Of a stretch of 64,000 nucleotides of DNA, positions 8,679 through 18,685 are shown piece after piece (positions within the stretch are counted from its first letter, which is position 1; every line of letters begins with the position of its first letter). A program made the position numbers and the translations under genes. The notes below the pieces were generated by a model. That model was not told the origin of the DNA. It saw nothing but the letters and a program-made list of their open reading frames with translations, and did not search any database. Source of the stretch: Roseateles subflavus (lineage in GTDB: Bacteria > Pseudomonadota > Gammaproteobacteria > Burkholderiales > Burkholderiaceae_C). The stretch lies in assembly GCF_030285365.1 (NCBI RefSeq), contig NZ_JASVDS010000003.1, forward strand, positions 1 through 64,000, given 5' to 3'.

Positions 8679-9212
8679 ATGTCCCGCGTTGGAAAAATGC
8701 CGGTCGCACTCCCGCAAGGCGTGGATGTGACGATCTCCGCTGAGCAGATCAGCGTGAAGGGCGCCCTGGGTACGCTGGTTCGTGCAGCCAACCCCCTGGT
8801 CGCGATCAAGAACGAAGGCGGCAAGCTGAGCTTCAGCCCGGTCGACGCTTCCTCGGAAGCTGACGCCCTGAGCGGCACCTTCCGCGCGCTGGTGGCCAAT
8901 ATGGTCAACGGCGTGAGCAAGGGCTTCGAAAAGAAGCTGAACCTGGTTGGCGTGGGTTTCCGCGCCCAGGCTCAAGGCCAGAAGCTGAACCTGCAGATCG
9001 GTTTCTCTCACCCCGTGGTGAAGGACATGCCGGCTGGGATCAAGGTGGAATGCCCGACCCAGACCGAAATCCTGATCAAGGGTGCCGATCGCCAAGTGGT
9101 GGGTCAGATTGCCGCCGAAGTGCGCGCCATCCGTCCTCCCGAGCCCTACAAGGGCAAGGGCATCCGCTACGCTGATGAAAAGGTCTCCCTCAAAGAGACC
9201 AAGAAGAAGTAA
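8679..9212 (+). CDS. rplF: 50S ribosomal protein L6
   Basis: A 177-residue L6 made of two repeated domains. It starts [20 protein letters not shown] and ends with the signature [21 protein letters not shown]6 lies near the sarcin-ricin loop where elongation factors bind. Spacing to rpsH is 19 bases and to rplR 11 bases. Confidence 0.98.
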   Translation: MSRVGKMPVALPQGVDVTISAEQISVKGALGTLVRAANPLVAIKNEGGKLSFSPVDASSEADALSGTFRALVANMVNGVSKGFEKKLNLVGVGFRAQAQGQKLNLQIGFSHPVVKDMPAGIKVECPTQTEILIKGADRQVVGQIAAEVRAIRPPEPYKGKGIRYADEKVSLKETKKK

Positions 9213-9223
9213 GGAGCCGCGCA

Positions 9224-9589
9224 ATGTTGACCAAGAAAGAACAGCGCATCCGTCGTTCGCGCCAGACCCGTGCCCGCATCGCCGTGCAACGCGTCGCCCG
9301 CCTGACGGTTTTCCGCTCCAACCTGCACATCTACGCCAGCGTCATCTCCGAAGATGGCACTCGCGTCCTGGCTGCCGCTTCGACGGCGGAAAAGGACGTC
9401 CGCGCTCAGCTGGGTGGCGATGGCAAGGGTGGCAATGTGGCCGCTGCCACGCTGATCGGCAAGCGCATCGCCGAGAAGGCCAAGGCTGCTGGCGTCGAGA
9501 AGGTGGCGTTCGATCGCGCCGGTTTCGCGTACCACGGCCGTGTCAAGGCCCTGGCCGAAGCTGCCCGCGAAGCCGGCCTGCAGTTCTAA
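9224..9589 (+). CDS. rplR: 50S ribosomal protein L18
   Basis: A 121-residue L18 with an Arg-rich N-terminus ([16 protein letters not shown]) and [20 protein letters not shown]. The C-terminus has [20 protein letters not shown]. It binds 5S rRNA. AAGGAGCCGCGCA before the ATG is a strong ribosome-binding site. Confidence 0.98.
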   Translation: MLTKKEQRIRRSRQTRARIAVQRVARLTVFRSNLHIYASVISEDGTRVLAAASTAEKDVRAQLGGDGKGGNVAAATLIGKRIAEKAKAAGVEKVAFDRAGFAYHGRVKALAEAAREAGLQF

Positions 9590-9610
9590 GCGCATAAAGG
9601 ATTGATGAAC

Positions 9611-10129
9611 ATGGCAAAGTTTCAACCCCGCGTGCAGGACGAAGGTCGCGACGACGGCATGCGCGAGAAGATGATCGCGGTGAACCGCGTGACCAAGGTG
9701 GTGAAGGGCGGCCGTACGCTGTCGTTCGCAGCACTGACCGTGGTCGGCGACGGTGATGGCCGCATCGGCATGGGCAAGGGCAAGGCGAAGGAAGTTCCGG
9801 TCGCCGTGCAGAAGGCCATGGAGTCGGCTCGCCGCAACATGGTCAAGGTGAACCTGCGCAACGGCACGATCCACCACAACGTGGTGGGCGAGCACGGTGC
9901 TTCGCGCGTCATGATGGCTCCGGCTCCCGCCGGTACCGGCGTGATCGCTGGCGGCCCGATGCGTGCTGTCTTCGAAGTGATGGGCGTGACCGACATCGTG
10001 ACCAAGAGCCACGGTTCGACCAACCCTTACAACATGGTTCGCGCCACCCTGGACGCCCTGAAGCGCTCGACGACGGCCGCTGAAGTCGCTGCCAAGCGCG
10101 GCAAGACCGTTGAAGATATCTTCAACTGA
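9611..10129 (+). CDS. rpsE: 30S ribosomal protein S5
   Basis: A 172-residue S5 with the N-terminal double-stranded-RNA-binding domain ([31 protein letters not shown]-like) and the decoding-fidelity C-terminal domain. Three start codons lie in frame (TTG 9602, ATG 9605, ATG 9611). The last is chosen because AAAGGA at 9596-9601 is 9 bases from it, while the others are too close. The start MAKFQPR matches homologues. Confidence 0.97.
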   Translation: MAKFQPRVQDEGRDDGMREKMIAVNRVTKVVKGGRTLSFAALTVVGDGDGRIGMGKGKAKEVPVAVQKAMESARRNMVKVNLRNGTIHHNVVGEHGASRVMMAPAPAGTGVIAGGPMRAVFEVMGVTDIVTKSHGSTNPYNMVRATLDALKRSTTAAEVAAKRGKTVEDIFN

Positions 10130-10151
10130 GTCGCCAGGATTGGAGAGACAG

Positions 10152-10334
10152 ATGTCTGACAAGAAAACTCTGACGGTCAAGCTCGTGCGCAGCCCGATCG
10201 GCTGCCGTGCCTCGCACCGTGCCACCGTGACCGGTCTGGGCCTGCGCAAGCTGAACAGCACTCGTGTCCTCGAGGACACCCCTGCTGTGCGCGGCATGAT
10301 CAACAAGATCGCCTATCTCGTGCAGGTGCTGTAA
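10152..10334 (+). CDS. rpmD: 50S ribosomal protein L30
   Basis: A 60-residue L30: [20 protein letters not shown], then the conserved [20 protein letters not shown] and a C-terminal [22 protein letters not shown] precedes the ATG at 10152; earlier in-frame codons overlap rpsE and are not needed. Between rpsE and rplO as in other proteobacterial spc operons. Confidence 0.97.
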   Translation: MSDKKTLTVKLVRSPIGCRASHRATVTGLGLRKLNSTRVLEDTPAVRGMINKIAYLVQVL

Positions 10335-10359
10335 GCACGGCGCGAACTGAGGACTAGAA

Positions 10360-10797
10360 ATGCAACTCAACACCATCAAGCCCGCCGCTGGTGCCAAGCA
10401 CGCCAAGCGTCGCGTGGGCCGTGGCATCGGCTCCGGTCTGGGCAAGACTTGCGGCCGCGGCCACAAGGGCCAGAAGTCGCGCGCTGGCGGCTTCCACAAG
10501 GTCGGCTTCGAAGGCGGCCAGATGCCCCTGCATCGTCGCCTGCCCAAGCGTGGCTTCAAGTCGCTGACGCTGCCGTTCAACGCCGAGATCACCCTGAGCG
10601 ATCTGCAAGGCCTGGCCGGTGACGAAATCGACATGCTGACGCTGAAGGCTGTCGGCCTGGTGCCCGAGCTGACCAAGTCGGTGAAGGTCATCCTGTCTGG
10701 CGAAATCAGCCGCAAGGTCACGCTGAAGGGCGTGGGCGCAACGGCTGGTGCCAAGGCTGCGATCGAAGCCGCTGGCGGCTCCGTCGCTGCTGAGTAA
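10360..10797 (+). CDS. rplO: 50S ribosomal protein L15
   Basis: A 145-residue L15. The Gly/Arg-rich N-terminal tail ([40 protein letters not shown]) threads into 23S rRNA, and the C-terminal globular part is normal. It lies 20 bases before secY, which usually depends on it for coupled expression. Confidence 0.98.
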   Translation: MQLNTIKPAAGAKHAKRRVGRGIGSGLGKTCGRGHKGQKSRAGGFHKVGFEGGQMPLHRRLPKRGFKSLTLPFNAEITLSDLQGLAGDEIDMLTLKAVGLVPELTKSVKVILSGEISRKVTLKGVGATAGAKAAIEAAGGSVAAE

Positions 10798-10817
10798 AGC
10801 TCAAGGATCAGGCAACA

Positions 10818-12128
10818 GTGGCTACCAACCCGAATCAACTGGCCAAGAGCGGCAAGTTCGGTGACCTGCGTCGCCGGCTTGTGTTCCTGCTGCTGGCGCT
10901 GGTCGTGTACCGTATCGGGGCGCATATCCCCGTGCCGGGCATCGATCCGGTCCAGCTGCAGCAGTTCTTCAAGGGCCAGCAGGGTGGCATCCTGAGCCTG
11001 TTCAACATGTTCTCTGGCGGTGCGCTGTCGCGCTTCACCGTCTTCGCGCTGGGCATCACGCCCTACATCTCGGCCTCCATCGTGATCCAGCTGATGGGTT
11101 ATGTGGTGCCGAGCCTGGAAGCGCTGAAGAAGGAAGGCGAGTCGGGTCGTCGCAAGATCACGCAATACACCCGCTATGGCACGCTCGGCCTGGCAATTTT
11201 CCAGAGCCTCAGCATTGCGCTGGCCCTGGAGAGTTCGCCCGGTCTGGTGCTGGCTCCCGGTTTCGGCTTCCGCCTGACCGCTGTCAGCAGCCTGGTGGCT
11301 GGCACCATGTTCCTGATGTGGCTGGGTGAGCAGATCACCGAGCGCGGTCTGGGCAATGGCATCTCGATCCTCATCTTCGGCGGTATTGCGGCAGGTCTGC
11401 CGGGTGCCATCGGTGGTCTGCTGGATCTGGTGCACAACGGTGCCATGACGATCTTCTCCTGCCTCGTGGTCATTGCCATCGTGATTGGCGTGACCTGGCT
11501 GGTGGTGTTCGTCGAGCGTGGTCAACGCAAGATCCTGGTGAACTACGCCAAGCGTCAGGTTGGCAACAAGGTGTACGGCGGTCAGTCGTCGCACCTGCCC
11601 CTGAAGCTGAACATGTCGGGTGTGATTCCCCCGATCTTCGCATCGTCGATCATCCTGCTGCCGACCACGCTCGTGAGCTGGTTTGCAACGGGTGACAGCA
11701 TGCGCTGGTTGAAGGACATTGCGGACATGCTGCGTCCGGGTCAGCCGATCTACGTGCTGCTGTACGCTTCCGCGATCGTGTTCTTCTGCTTCTTCTACAC
11801 GGCACTGGTGTTCAACAGCCGTGAGACCGCAGACAACCTGAAGAAGAGCGGGGCGTTCATCCCCGGGATTCGTCCCGGTGAGCAGACCGCAAAGCACATC
11901 GACAAGATCCTGTCCCGTCTGACCATGGCTGGCGCCATCTACATCACCGGTGTGTGCCTGCTGCCTGAGTTCCTGACACTGAAGTACAACGTTCCCTTCT
12001 ACTTTGGCGGCACTTCGTTGCTGATCATTGTGGTGGTGACCATGGACTTCTGGGCCCAGGTGCAGTCCTACGTGATGAGTCAGCAGTACGAGTCTCTGCT
12101 GAAGAAGGCAAATTTCAAGGCGAACTGA
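10818..12128 (+). CDS. secY: Protein translocase subunit SecY
   Basis: A 436-residue polytopic inner-membrane protein, the channel of the SecYEG translocon. It shows ten hydrophobic segments, the plug-region motif [20 protein letters not shown] near residue 70, and the cytoplasmic loop [24 protein letters not shown] start follows CAAGGATCAGGCAACA. Together with SecD/SecF/YajC at 32571-35989 it accounts for much of the export machinery visible here. Confidence 0.98.
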   Translation: MATNPNQLAKSGKFGDLRRRLVFLLLALVVYRIGAHIPVPGIDPVQLQQFFKGQQGGILSLFNMFSGGALSRFTVFALGITPYISASIVIQLMGYVVPSLEALKKEGESGRRKITQYTRYGTLGLAIFQSLSIALALESSPGLVLAPGFGFRLTAVSSLVAGTMFLMWLGEQITERGLGNGISILIFGGIAAGLPGAIGGLLDLVHNGAMTIFSCLVVIAIVIGVTWLVVFVERGQRKILVNYAKRQVGNKVYGGQSSHLPLKLNMSGVIPPIFASSIILLPTTLVSWFATGDSMRWLKDIADMLRPGQPIYVLLYASAIVFFCFFYTALVFNSRETADNLKKSGAFIPGIRPGEQTAKHIDKILSRLTMAGAIYITGVCLLPEFLTLKYNVPFYFGGTSLLIIVVVTMDFWAQVQSYVMSQQYESLLKKANFKAN

Positions 12129-12186
12129 GTTTCGACTCGGTGGAGCCCATCCATTAACTACCGTACCAACCGAAGCGGCACGAGGC

Positions 12187-12405
12187 ATGGCGAAAGACGA
12201 CGTCATTCAGATGCAGGGTGAGATTCTCGAGAACCTGCCCAATGCCACGTTTCGAGTGAAGTTGGAGAACGGACATGTCGTTCTCGGTCACATCTCCGGC
12301 AAGATGCGTATGCACTACATCCGCATCCTGCCTGGTGACAAAGTGACCGTGGAGCTGACACCGTACGATTTGAGTCGTGCTCGCATCGTGTTCCGGGCGA
12401 AGTGA
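12187..12405 (+). CDS. infA: Translation initiation factor IF-1
   Basis: A 72-residue OB-fold protein: [20 protein letters not shown], with the S1-like core [20 protein letters not shown] and the ending [14 protein letters not shown]. It occupies the A site during initiation. Its place between secY and rpmJ is common in betaproteobacteria. Confidence 0.98.
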   Translation: MAKDDVIQMQGEILENLPNATFRVKLENGHVVLGHISGKMRMHYIRILPGDKVTVELTPYDLSRARIVFRAK

Positions 12406-12464
12406 GCGAATTTGTCCCCCGGACGCGCTGTTTGAGCGAATAGATTTAGGTCAAGGAGCAGACC

Positions 12465-12578
12465 ATGAAAGTTTCGGCATCCGTCAAGAAGATGTGCCGC
12501 AATTGCAAGATCATCCGTCGCAAGGGCGTGGTGCGTGTGATCTGTACCGATCCGCGCCACAAGCAGCGTCAAGGCTGA
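12465..12578 (+). CDS. rpmJ: 50S ribosomal protein L36 (zinc-binding form)
   Basis: A 37-residue protein beginning [20 protein letters not shown]. Two further ligands, a cysteine and a histidine, follow in [15 protein letters not shown]. The C-x2-C...C...H set marks the zinc-containing C+ paralogue. TCAAGGAGCAGACC is a strong ribosome-binding site. No second, zinc-free L36 is in the window. Confidence 0.97.
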   Translation: MKVSASVKKMCRNCKIIRRKGVVRVICTDPRHKQRQG

Positions 12579-12612
12579 TTGCTGCACGACACGAGCGAAT
12601 TAGAGGACGCAA

Positions 12613-12978
12613 ATGGCACGTATTGCTGGTATCAACATTCCGCCGCAAAAGCACACCGAGATCGGTCTGACCTCGATCTACGGCATTGGCCGTACGACCG
12701 CGCAGAAGATCTGCAACGCTTGCGGTATTCCCCTCGACAAGAAGGTCAAGGACCTCAATGACTCCGATCTGGAAAAGATCCGTGAGGAAGTGGGCAAGCT
12801 GACCATCGAAGGCGATCTGCGCCGTGAGATGTCGATCAACATCAAGCGATTGATGGATCTGGGCTGCTATCGCGGTTTCCGTCACCGCCGTGGCCTGCCG
12901 ATGCGTGGCCAGCGCACGCGCACCAACGCCCGTACCCGCAAGGGTCCGCGCAAGGCTGCGCCGACCGGCAAGAAGTGA
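12613..12978 (+). CDS. rpsM: 30S ribosomal protein S13
   Basis: A 121-residue S13: [20 protein letters not shown], a helix-hairpin-helix core ([19 protein letters not shown]) and the basic tail [20 protein letters not shown] that touches P-site tRNA. It begins the alpha-type group (rpsM, rpsK, rpsD, rpoA, rplQ). Confidence 0.98.
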   Translation: MARIAGINIPPQKHTEIGLTSIYGIGRTTAQKICNACGIPLDKKVKDLNDSDLEKIREEVGKLTIEGDLRREMSINIKRLMDLGCYRGFRHRRGLPMRGQRTRTNARTRKGPRKAAPTGKK

Positions 12979-13007
12979 TCCAGCGGCAACCCTGAAGAGA
13001 GCTCACC

Positions 13008-13412
13008 ATGGCAAAAGCACCTAACAACTCGGCTGCCCAGCGCGTTCGCAAGAAGGTTCGCAAGAACGTGGCTGACGGCATCGCCCACGTCCACGCGTCT
13101 TTCAACAACACCATCATCACCATCACCGACCGTCAAGGCGGCGCCCTGTCCTGGGCTTCGTCGGGTGGCCAAGGCTTCAAGGGCTCGCGCAAGTCGACGC
13201 CTTTCGCAGCCCAGGTGGCGGCTGAAGTGGCTGGCCGTGCTGCTCAAGAGCAAGGCATCAAGAACCTGGACGTCAAGATCAAGGGCCCCGGCCCGGGTCG
13301 CGAGTCTTCCGTTCGCGCACTGGCAGCGCTCGGCATCCGCATCAATTCGATCTCGGATGTGACGCCTGTCCCGCACAACGGCTGCCGTCCGCAAAAGCGC
13401 CGTCGCATCTAA
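13008..13412 (+). CDS. rpsK: 30S ribosomal protein S11
   Basis: A 134-residue S11 with [20 protein letters not shown] and the end motif [18 protein letters not shown]. It forms part of the 30S platform. The 195-base gap after it contains a strong hairpin and is much longer than usual within this operon. Confidence 0.98.
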   Translation: MAKAPNNSAAQRVRKKVRKNVADGIAHVHASFNNTIITITDRQGGALSWASSGGQGFKGSRKSTPFAAQVAAEVAGRAAQEQGIKNLDVKIKGPGPGRESSVRALAALGIRINSISDVTPVPHNGCRPQKRRRI

Positions 13413-13448
13413 GGCGATTTGCTGCGATAATCGCGGACTGTTTTCCCC

Positions 13449-13483
13449 GCCGGCGGGCACGAAAGTGCCTCGCCGGCTGTTTT
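13449..13483 (+). terminator. Strong hairpin/terminator between rpsK and rpsD
   Basis: GCCGGCGGGCAC (13449-13460) and GTGCCTCGCCGGC (13465-13477) pair with one bulged T around a GAAA tetraloop, followed by TGTTTT. This looks like an intrinsic terminator or attenuator inside the alpha operon. A GATAAT at 13426-13431 could be a -10 box but lacks a good -35. Confidence 0.75.
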
Positions 13484-13607
13484 GCTGAGCACGGCATCGC
13501 TCGTCGCTCATGAAGCCCACCGTTCGAGCCCATAAAAACACGGGCCGGACTCGCGCAGGCACCGCCTTCACGCGGCGCTTGCGTCAGATTGAACAAGGAC
13601 ACGCAAA

Positions 13608-14231
13608 GTGGCACGTTACCTCGGCCCGAAGGCCAAACTTTCCCGCCGTGAAGGCACTGACCTGTTCCTGAAGAGCGCCCGCCGCGCCATCAGCGACAAG
13701 GCCAAGTTCGACACCAAGCCTGGTCAGCATGGCCGCACCTCCGGTCAGCGCACCTCCGACTTCGGCCTGCAACTGCGTGAAAAGCAGAAGGTCAAGCGCA
13801 TGTACGGCGTGCTGGAGCGCCAGTTCCGCCGCTACTTCGCCGAAGCCGAGCGCCGCAAGGGCTCGACCGGCGTGAACCTGCTGACGCTGCTGGAATCGCG
13901 TCTGGACAACGTCGTGTACCGCATGGGCTTCGGCTCCACGCGTGCTGAAGCACGTCAGCTGGTCTCGCACAAGGGCATCACCGTCAATGGTGAAGTCGTC
14001 AACATCGCTTCCTACCTGGTGAAGGCTGGCGACACCGTCGCCGTCCGTGAAAAGGCCAAGAAGCAGCTGCGCATCCAGGACAGCCTGAAGCTGGCCGAGT
14101 CGATCGGTCTGCCCGCCTGGGTGCAGGTCGATGCCACCAAGATGGAAGGCATCTTCAAGAAGACCCCGGATCGCGACGAATTCGGCGCCGAAATCAACGA
14201 ATCGCTGATCGTTGAACTGTATTCGCGTTAA
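13608..14231 (+). CDS. rpsD: 30S ribosomal protein S4
   Basis: A 207-residue S4 of the zinc-free type. It starts at GTG ([20 protein letters not shown]) and carries the S4 RNA-binding domain [20 protein letters not shown] and [21 protein letters not shown]4 nucleates 16S 5'-domain assembly and in E. coli represses the alpha operon. CAAGGACACGCAAA before the GTG provides the ribosome-binding site. Hairpins lie on both sides of the gene. Confidence 0.98.
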   Translation: MARYLGPKAKLSRREGTDLFLKSARRAISDKAKFDTKPGQHGRTSGQRTSDFGLQLREKQKVKRMYGVLERQFRRYFAEAERRKGSTGVNLLTLLESRLDNVVYRMGFGSTRAEARQLVSHKGITVNGEVVNIASYLVKAGDTVAVREKAKKQLRIQDSLKLAESIGLPAWVQVDATKMEGIFKKTPDRDEFGAEINESLIVELYSR

Positions 14232-14244
14232 TTCTTTCGCGCTT

Positions 14245-14277
14245 GCCGAGCGGCCCTTCGTGGGCCTGCTCGGCATT
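14245..14277 (+). terminator. Hairpin between rpsD and rpoA
   Basis: GCCGAGCGGCC (14245-14255) pairs with GGCCTGCTCGGC (14263-14274), one bulge, then ATTTCC. The stem is strong but the T tract is short, so it may be a leaky terminator or an mRNA-processing/stability element. A second small stem (CCAGCG-CTCT-CGCTGG) follows near 14291-14306. Confidence 0.55.
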
Positions 14278-14367
14278 TCCTCGTCCGGGTCCAGCGCTCT
14301 CGCTGGGCTCGGTTGGTCCCTCAGCCTTATCGGTGTAACGAACCGAGGGTATTGAAAGAAAGACCTC

Positions 14368-15357
14368 ATGCAAACCAATCTGCTCAAACCCAAATCCATC
14401 AATGTGGAGCCCCTGGGCGGTCATCGCGCCAAGGTCACCCTGGAGCCGTTCGAACGCGGCTATGGCCACACCCTGGGCAACGCCCTGCGCCGTGTGCTGC
14501 TGTCCTCGATGGTGGGTTATGCGCCGACGGAAGTGACGATCGCTGGGGTGCTGCACGAGTACTCGGCCATCGATGGCGTGCAGGAAGACGTGGTTCACAT
14601 CATGCTGAACCTCAAGGGCGTCGTGTTCCGCCTGCACAACCGTGAGGAAGTCACCCTGGTGCTGCGCAAGGAGGGCGAAGGCCCCGTCACCGCCGCAGAC
14701 ATCCAGACGCCTCATGACGTCGAGATCATCAATCCCGAGCACGTCATTGCCCATCTGTCGCAAGGCGGCAAGCTGGACATGCAGATCAAGGTCGAGAAGG
14801 GCCGCGGCTACGTGCCGGGCACGATGCGCCGTTACGGCGACGAGCCGACCAAGTCCATCGGTCGCATCGTCCTGGATGCCTCGTTCTCCCCGGTGAAGCG
14901 CGTCAGCTACGCCGTCGAGAACGCCCGCGTGGAACAGCGTACCGATCTGGACAAGCTGGTCATGGAGATCGAGACCAACGGCGCCATCTCGCCGGAGGAA
15001 GCGATCCGTGCCTCGGCCAAGATCCTGGTCGAGCAGCTGGCCGTGTTCGCTCAGCTGCAGGGTACCGACCTGGTCGACGCCTTCGACCAGCCGGCCCAAC
15101 GTTCCAGCACCTTCGATCCGATCCTGCTGCGTCCGGTGGACGAGCTGGAACTGACGGTGCGTTCGGCCAACTGCCTGAAGGCCGAGAACATCTATTACAT
15201 CGGCGACCTGATCCAGCGCACCGAGACCGAGCTGCTGAAGACCCCCAACCTGGGTCGCAAGTCGCTCAACGAAATCAAGGAAGTGCTGGCTTCGCGCGGT
15301 CTGACTCTGGGCGCCCGCCTGGAAAACTGGCCGCCGCAAGGCCTGGACAAGCGCTGA
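14368..15357 (+). CDS. rpoA: DNA-directed RNA polymerase alpha subunit
   Basis: A 329-residue alpha subunit. The N-terminal domain ([20 protein letters not shown]) dimerises and holds beta and beta'. The C-terminal domain from about residue 245 ([39 protein letters not shown]) binds UP elements and activators. It begins [20 protein letters not shown] after AAAGAAAGACCTC. A triple-hairpin repeat follows the stop. Confidence 0.99.
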   Translation: MQTNLLKPKSINVEPLGGHRAKVTLEPFERGYGHTLGNALRRVLLSSMVGYAPTEVTIAGVLHEYSAIDGVQEDVVHIMLNLKGVVFRLHNREEVTLVLRKEGEGPVTAADIQTPHDVEIINPEHVIAHLSQGGKLDMQIKVEKGRGYVPGTMRRYGDEPTKSIGRIVLDASFSPVKRVSYAVENARVEQRTDLDKLVMEIETNGAISPEEAIRASAKILVEQLAVFAQLQGTDLVDAFDQPAQRSSTFDPILLRPVDELELTVRSANCLKAENIYYIGDLIQRTETELLKTPNLGRKSLNEIKEVLASRGLTLGARLENWPPQGLDKR

Positions 15358-15370
15358 TCCCCCACGCCCT

Positions 15371-15429
15371 GCGCGCTTCGCGCGGCCCCCGCCAGGGGGC
15401 GGGCTCGCAGGACCGGCAGAGCCGGATCC
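15371..15429 (+). repeat. Triple-hairpin intergenic repeat, copy 1
   Basis: Three short inverted repeats in a row: GCGCG-CTT-CGCGC (15371-15383), CCCCC-GCCA-GGGGG (15386-15399) and CCGGC-AGA-GCCGG (15413-15425), followed by ATCC. The same order, loop lengths of the last two hairpins, 13-base spacer and trailing ATCC recur at 52910-52966. It lies between rpoA and rplQ, which are normally cotranscribed. Confidence 0.75.
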
Positions 15430-15557
15430 TCGAGCCCCGCGGGGGACTATGGGACAGAGAGTATTTTGAAAGGGGCGGGGTGTTGACAAACCCCGCTCGG
15501 TGCTCCGGCAGTACCTGATACGGCTGCTGGTATTACATCGTAGGAAAGGAAAGCACC

Positions 15558-15947
15558 ATGCGTCATCGTAACGGCCTCCGCAAGCTCAACCGCACCAGCG
15601 AACATCGCAAGGCGATGCTGCGCAACATGTGCGTCTCGCTGCTGCAGCACGAAGCCATCAAGACCACGGTCCCCAAGGCCAAGGAACTGCGTCGCGTCGT
15701 CGAGCCCCTGATCACCCTGGCCAAGGAGCCGACGCTCGCCAATCGTCGTCTGGCTTTCGACCGTCTGCGTGACCGCGACATCGTCAGCAAGCTGTTCAAC
15801 GAGCTGGGCCCCCGTTTCGCCACCCGTCCGGGCGGCTACACCCGCATCCTGAAGATGGGCTTCCGCGTGGGCGACAACGCTCCGATGGCCTATGTCGAGC
15901 TGGTGGACCGCGCCGAAGAGTCGGCTGAGGCTCCGAAGGCTGAATAA
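15558..15947 (+). CDS. rplQ: 50S ribosomal protein L17
   Basis: A 129-residue L17 beginning [20 protein letters not shown], with [20 protein letters not shown] near the end. The 200-base gap to rpoA contains the triple-hairpin repeat and a TTGACA (15483-15488) without a clear -10, so it may have a weak promoter of its own. TAGGAAAGGAAAGCACC is a strong ribosome-binding site. The ribosomal array ends here. Confidence 0.98.
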   Translation: MRHRNGLRKLNRTSEHRKAMLRNMCVSLLQHEAIKTTVPKAKELRRVVEPLITLAKEPTLANRRLAFDRLRDRDIVSKLFNELGPRFATRPGGYTRILKMGFRVGDNAPMAYVELVDRAEESAEAPKAE

Positions 15948-15986
15948 GCCAGCACCGCGGCCCTCGCGGCCGCAGGTGACTTGAAG

Positions 15987-16013
15987 AAGGTCGGCATCCG
16001 CCGGCCTTTTTTT
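15987..16013 (+). terminator. Rho-independent terminator after rplQ
   Basis: AAGGTCGGC (15987-15995) pairs with GCCGGCCTT (16000-16008), with one G-U pair and an ATCC loop, and ends in seven T residues. It closes the ribosomal protein block. Confidence 0.92.
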
Positions 16014-16195
16014 ACGTCCGCGAACCCGTGCGATTGGCTGGCAGGCCCTGTGATTCCGTGGCTTATCGCATGCCGGGTGGCGGCTGGCCTTGGCAGCCGC
16101 TAAGCTGCGCGCTTCGCCGCGGCCGCACCGTGGCGCCCGGCAAGAGCCAACGCCGGGCGCTCTGTGCCGGCGGCCTGGCACGAAGAGAACTCAGC

Positions 16196-18094
16196 ATGAA
16201 CATGATCAAGCAAGCGGTATCGCCCTGGCTGGTGCGGGTGCTCGCACCCCTCCTGTTGGTGGTCGGTGCATGGGCGCCCGCAGCGGCGCAGGCGGACGAC
16301 TTCCTGGAGCCCGAGCAGGCCTTCAAGCTGGCCGCCCGCGTTCAGGGCGACAAGAGCCTCGAGCTGCGCGTCACCATCGCGCCCGGCTACTACATGTACC
16401 GGGAGCAGTTCCAGTTCGCAGCCGACGGCGTGCAACTCAAGCCCGCCATTCCGGACGGCAAGAAGAAGTTCGACGAGACCTTCCAGAAGGAGGTCGAGAT
16501 CTACCGCGACGGGCTCACGATTCGTCTGGACGTGACCCAGGCCCCTGCCAGCTTCGAGCTCAAGGCCACGGGTCAGGGTTGCGCGGACAAGGGGCTGTGC
16601 TATCCGCCCATGACGCGCCCTCTGCAGGTGCAATTGAAGGGCTTTGGGGGTGCCGGGCAGGTGCGCCTGTTGCCGCCGGGCGAAGGGCTCGGCAGCTTCG
16701 GGGATGGCGAGGCGATGGCGCCTGCCACCGAGGGGGCGCCGGCCGGCAGCGATGCCAGCGCCGGTGTGCGCGCGGCGTCGTCCAATGAGCCCGGCGGGCT
16801 CGAGGGGGCGCTGCAGTCCGGGCGCTTCTGGTGGGTCGTCGCGCTGTTCTTCCTGGGTGGCGTCGGGCTGTCGCTGACGCCCTGCGTGCTGCCGATGGTG
16901 CCCATCCTGGCATCGATCATCGTGGGGGGCGGTCAGCAGGTGTCGCGCGGTCGCGGCTTTGCGCTTGCGCTCGCCTACTCTCAGGGGATGGCCCTGGTGT
17001 ACACGGCGCTGGGCGTGGCGGCGGGGCTGGCGGGCGAGGGGCTGGCGGCCTACTTCCAGTCGCCTTGGGTTCTGGGGACGTTCGGCGTCGCGCTGGCGGT
17101 GTTCGCGCTGTCCATGTTCGGGGCCTACGAGCTCCAGCTGCCCAGCCGATTCGCCAATCGCCTGAACGATGCCTCGCAGCGCCTGCAGGGGGGGCGCCTG
17201 GTGGCCGTGTTCGTGATGGGCGCACTGTCTGCGCTGCTGGTCAGCCCTTGCGTCACGGGTGTGCTGGCGAGCGCGCTGCTGTACCTCAGCAAGACGCACG
17301 ACGTCGTGCTGGGCGGCTCGGCGCTGTATGCCATGGCCAATGGCATGAGCGTGCCGCTGCTGCTGCTGGGACTGTCGGCAGGATCGCTGCTGCCCCGTGC
17401 CGGCGCCTGGATGGATGGCGTGAAGCACTTCTTCGGGATGTTGCTGCTGGCGGTGGCGATTTGGACGGTGCAGCCGCTGCTGTCAGATGCCGTCACGCAG
17501 ATTCTGATCGGCGCGCTGGCCGTGGCGGCGGCCCTGGCGCTGGGGCTGTTCAAGGGCTGGCATCCGCATGCGGGCCCGCGCGCCTGGCTGGGCAAGACGG
17601 CGGCACTTGCCGCGCTGGTCTTCGGTCTCCTGCAGTGGGTCGGCGCCGCCGCCGGTGGGACGGATCCGCTCAAGCCGCTGCGCGGCGTCTTCGGTGTGTC
17701 TTCGGCCCAAGCGGCCACGCCCGCTGGGGTCACGCAGGGGCTGGAGTTCCGGAAGATCCACAGTGTCGAGGAGCTCGACGCCGCGCTGAAGTCGGCCGGG
17801 CGCCCGGTCATGCTGGACTTCTACGCGGACTGGTGCAAGTCCTGCAAGGAGATGGAACGCTTCACCTTCACGGACGCGAAGGTGCAGCAGCGTCTGTCCA
17901 AGGCCCTGCTGCTCAAGGCGGATGTCACGGCCAATTCGCCGGAAGATCGCGAGCTGCTCAAGCGATTCAAGCTCTTCGGTCCGCCGGGCACGATCTTCTT
18001 CGATGCGAGCGGTGCAGAGCTGCAGGACCGCCGGGTCATCGGCTTCCAGGACGCCGCTACCTTCATCCGGTCGCTGGAGGCTGCCGGCATTTGA
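16196..18094 (+). CDS. dsbD: Thiol:disulfide interchange protein DsbD
   Basis: A 632-residue inner-membrane protein that passes electrons from cytoplasmic thioredoxin to periplasmic DsbC-type partners and cytochrome c maturation. A signal peptide ends near AAAQA (residue 33). The N-terminal domain has C129 and C135 (GQGCADKGLCYPP). The membrane domain has the redox pair in LTPCVLPM and VSPCVTG within about eight helices. The C-terminal thioredoxin-like domain has C547-x2-C550 (DWCKSCKE). All three redox pairs are present. The ATG at 16196 precedes the signal peptide; another lies at 16202. Its stop overlaps the tRNA promoter. Confidence 0.96.
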   Translation: MNMIKQAVSPWLVRVLAPLLLVVGAWAPAAAQADDFLEPEQAFKLAARVQGDKSLELRVTIAPGYYMYREQFQFAADGVQLKPAIPDGKKKFDETFQKEVEIYRDGLTIRLDVTQAPASFELKATGQGCADKGLCYPPMTRPLQVQLKGFGGAGQVRLLPPGEGLGSFGDGEAMAPATEGAPAGSDASAGVRAASSNEPGGLEGALQSGRFWWVVALFFLGGVGLSLTPCVLPMVPILASIIVGGGQQVSRGRGFALALAYSQGMALVYTALGVAAGLAGEGLAAYFQSPWVLGTFGVALAVFALSMFGAYELQLPSRFANRLNDASQRLQGGRLVAVFVMGALSALLVSPCVTGVLASALLYLSKTHDVVLGGSALYAMANGMSVPLLLLGLSAGSLLPRAGAWMDGVKHFFGMLLLAVAIWTVQPLLSDAVTQILIGALAVAAALALGLFKGWHPHAGPRAWLGKTAALAALVFGLLQWVGAAAGGTDPLKPLRGVFGVSSAQAATPAGVTQGLEFRKIHSVEELDAALKSAGRPVMLDFYADWCKSCKEMERFTFTDAKVQQRLSKALLLKADVTANSPEDRELLKRFKLFGPPGTIFFDASGAELQDRRVIGFQDAATFIRSLEAAGI

Positions 18095-18120
18095 TCGGCT
18101 CTTCAAATTCGTGCTATACT
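18091..18120 (+). promoter_or_regulatory. Promoter for the initiator tRNA genes
   Basis: TTGATC (18091-18096) and TATACT (18115-18120) are 18 bases apart and overlap the dsbD stop codon. Transcription would begin near 18127, only a few bases before the mature tRNA end at 18133, as is common for tRNA genes. Confidence 0.7.
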
Positions 18121-18132
18121 TTTAGCTTCAGT

Positions 18133-18209
<77 letters not shown>

Positions 18210-18379
18210 GAATTCTTGAGGAAGGCGCTGGCATGCAGCCGCGTTTGACTCGAAGCCAGCCGCTGGCCATCCAGGTGATCTGCAGTGATTTCCTGATGTC
18301 AGGCGGCTTGTTTTTTCCTCGGTTCACAACCGGGGCGGCATCCGAAGGGCCCAGGCCCTGATGCTGGCGACAGTTCAGT

Positions 18380-18456
<77 letters not shown>

Positions 18457-18459
18457 ATC

Positions 18460-18493
18460 AAGGCCCGTGAGTCTCCATGCTCATGGGCCTTTT
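18460..18493 (+). terminator. Terminator after the fMet tRNA pair
   Basis: AAGGCCCGTGAG (18460-18471) pairs with CTCATGGGCCTT (18480-18491), including one G-U pair, around an 8-base loop, followed by TTTG. It starts 3 bases after the CCA of copy 2. Confidence 0.85.
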
Positions 18494-18685
18494 GTCTTGA
18501 TGGGCACGCCGTTCGCCCGCTGGGCCGCGATCCTCTCCGTGGGCCCTGCCTGTGTCCGGCGGCGAGCGCAAGCGGGGCGGGTTGGTACTTGTGACGTCGC
18601 GCAGGTGGCCCCACCAACCATGTGCCATGCGGCATGCGGGCCGAGAGTTGGCACAATCCGAGTTTTGCACCTTCGAATCCAATCC

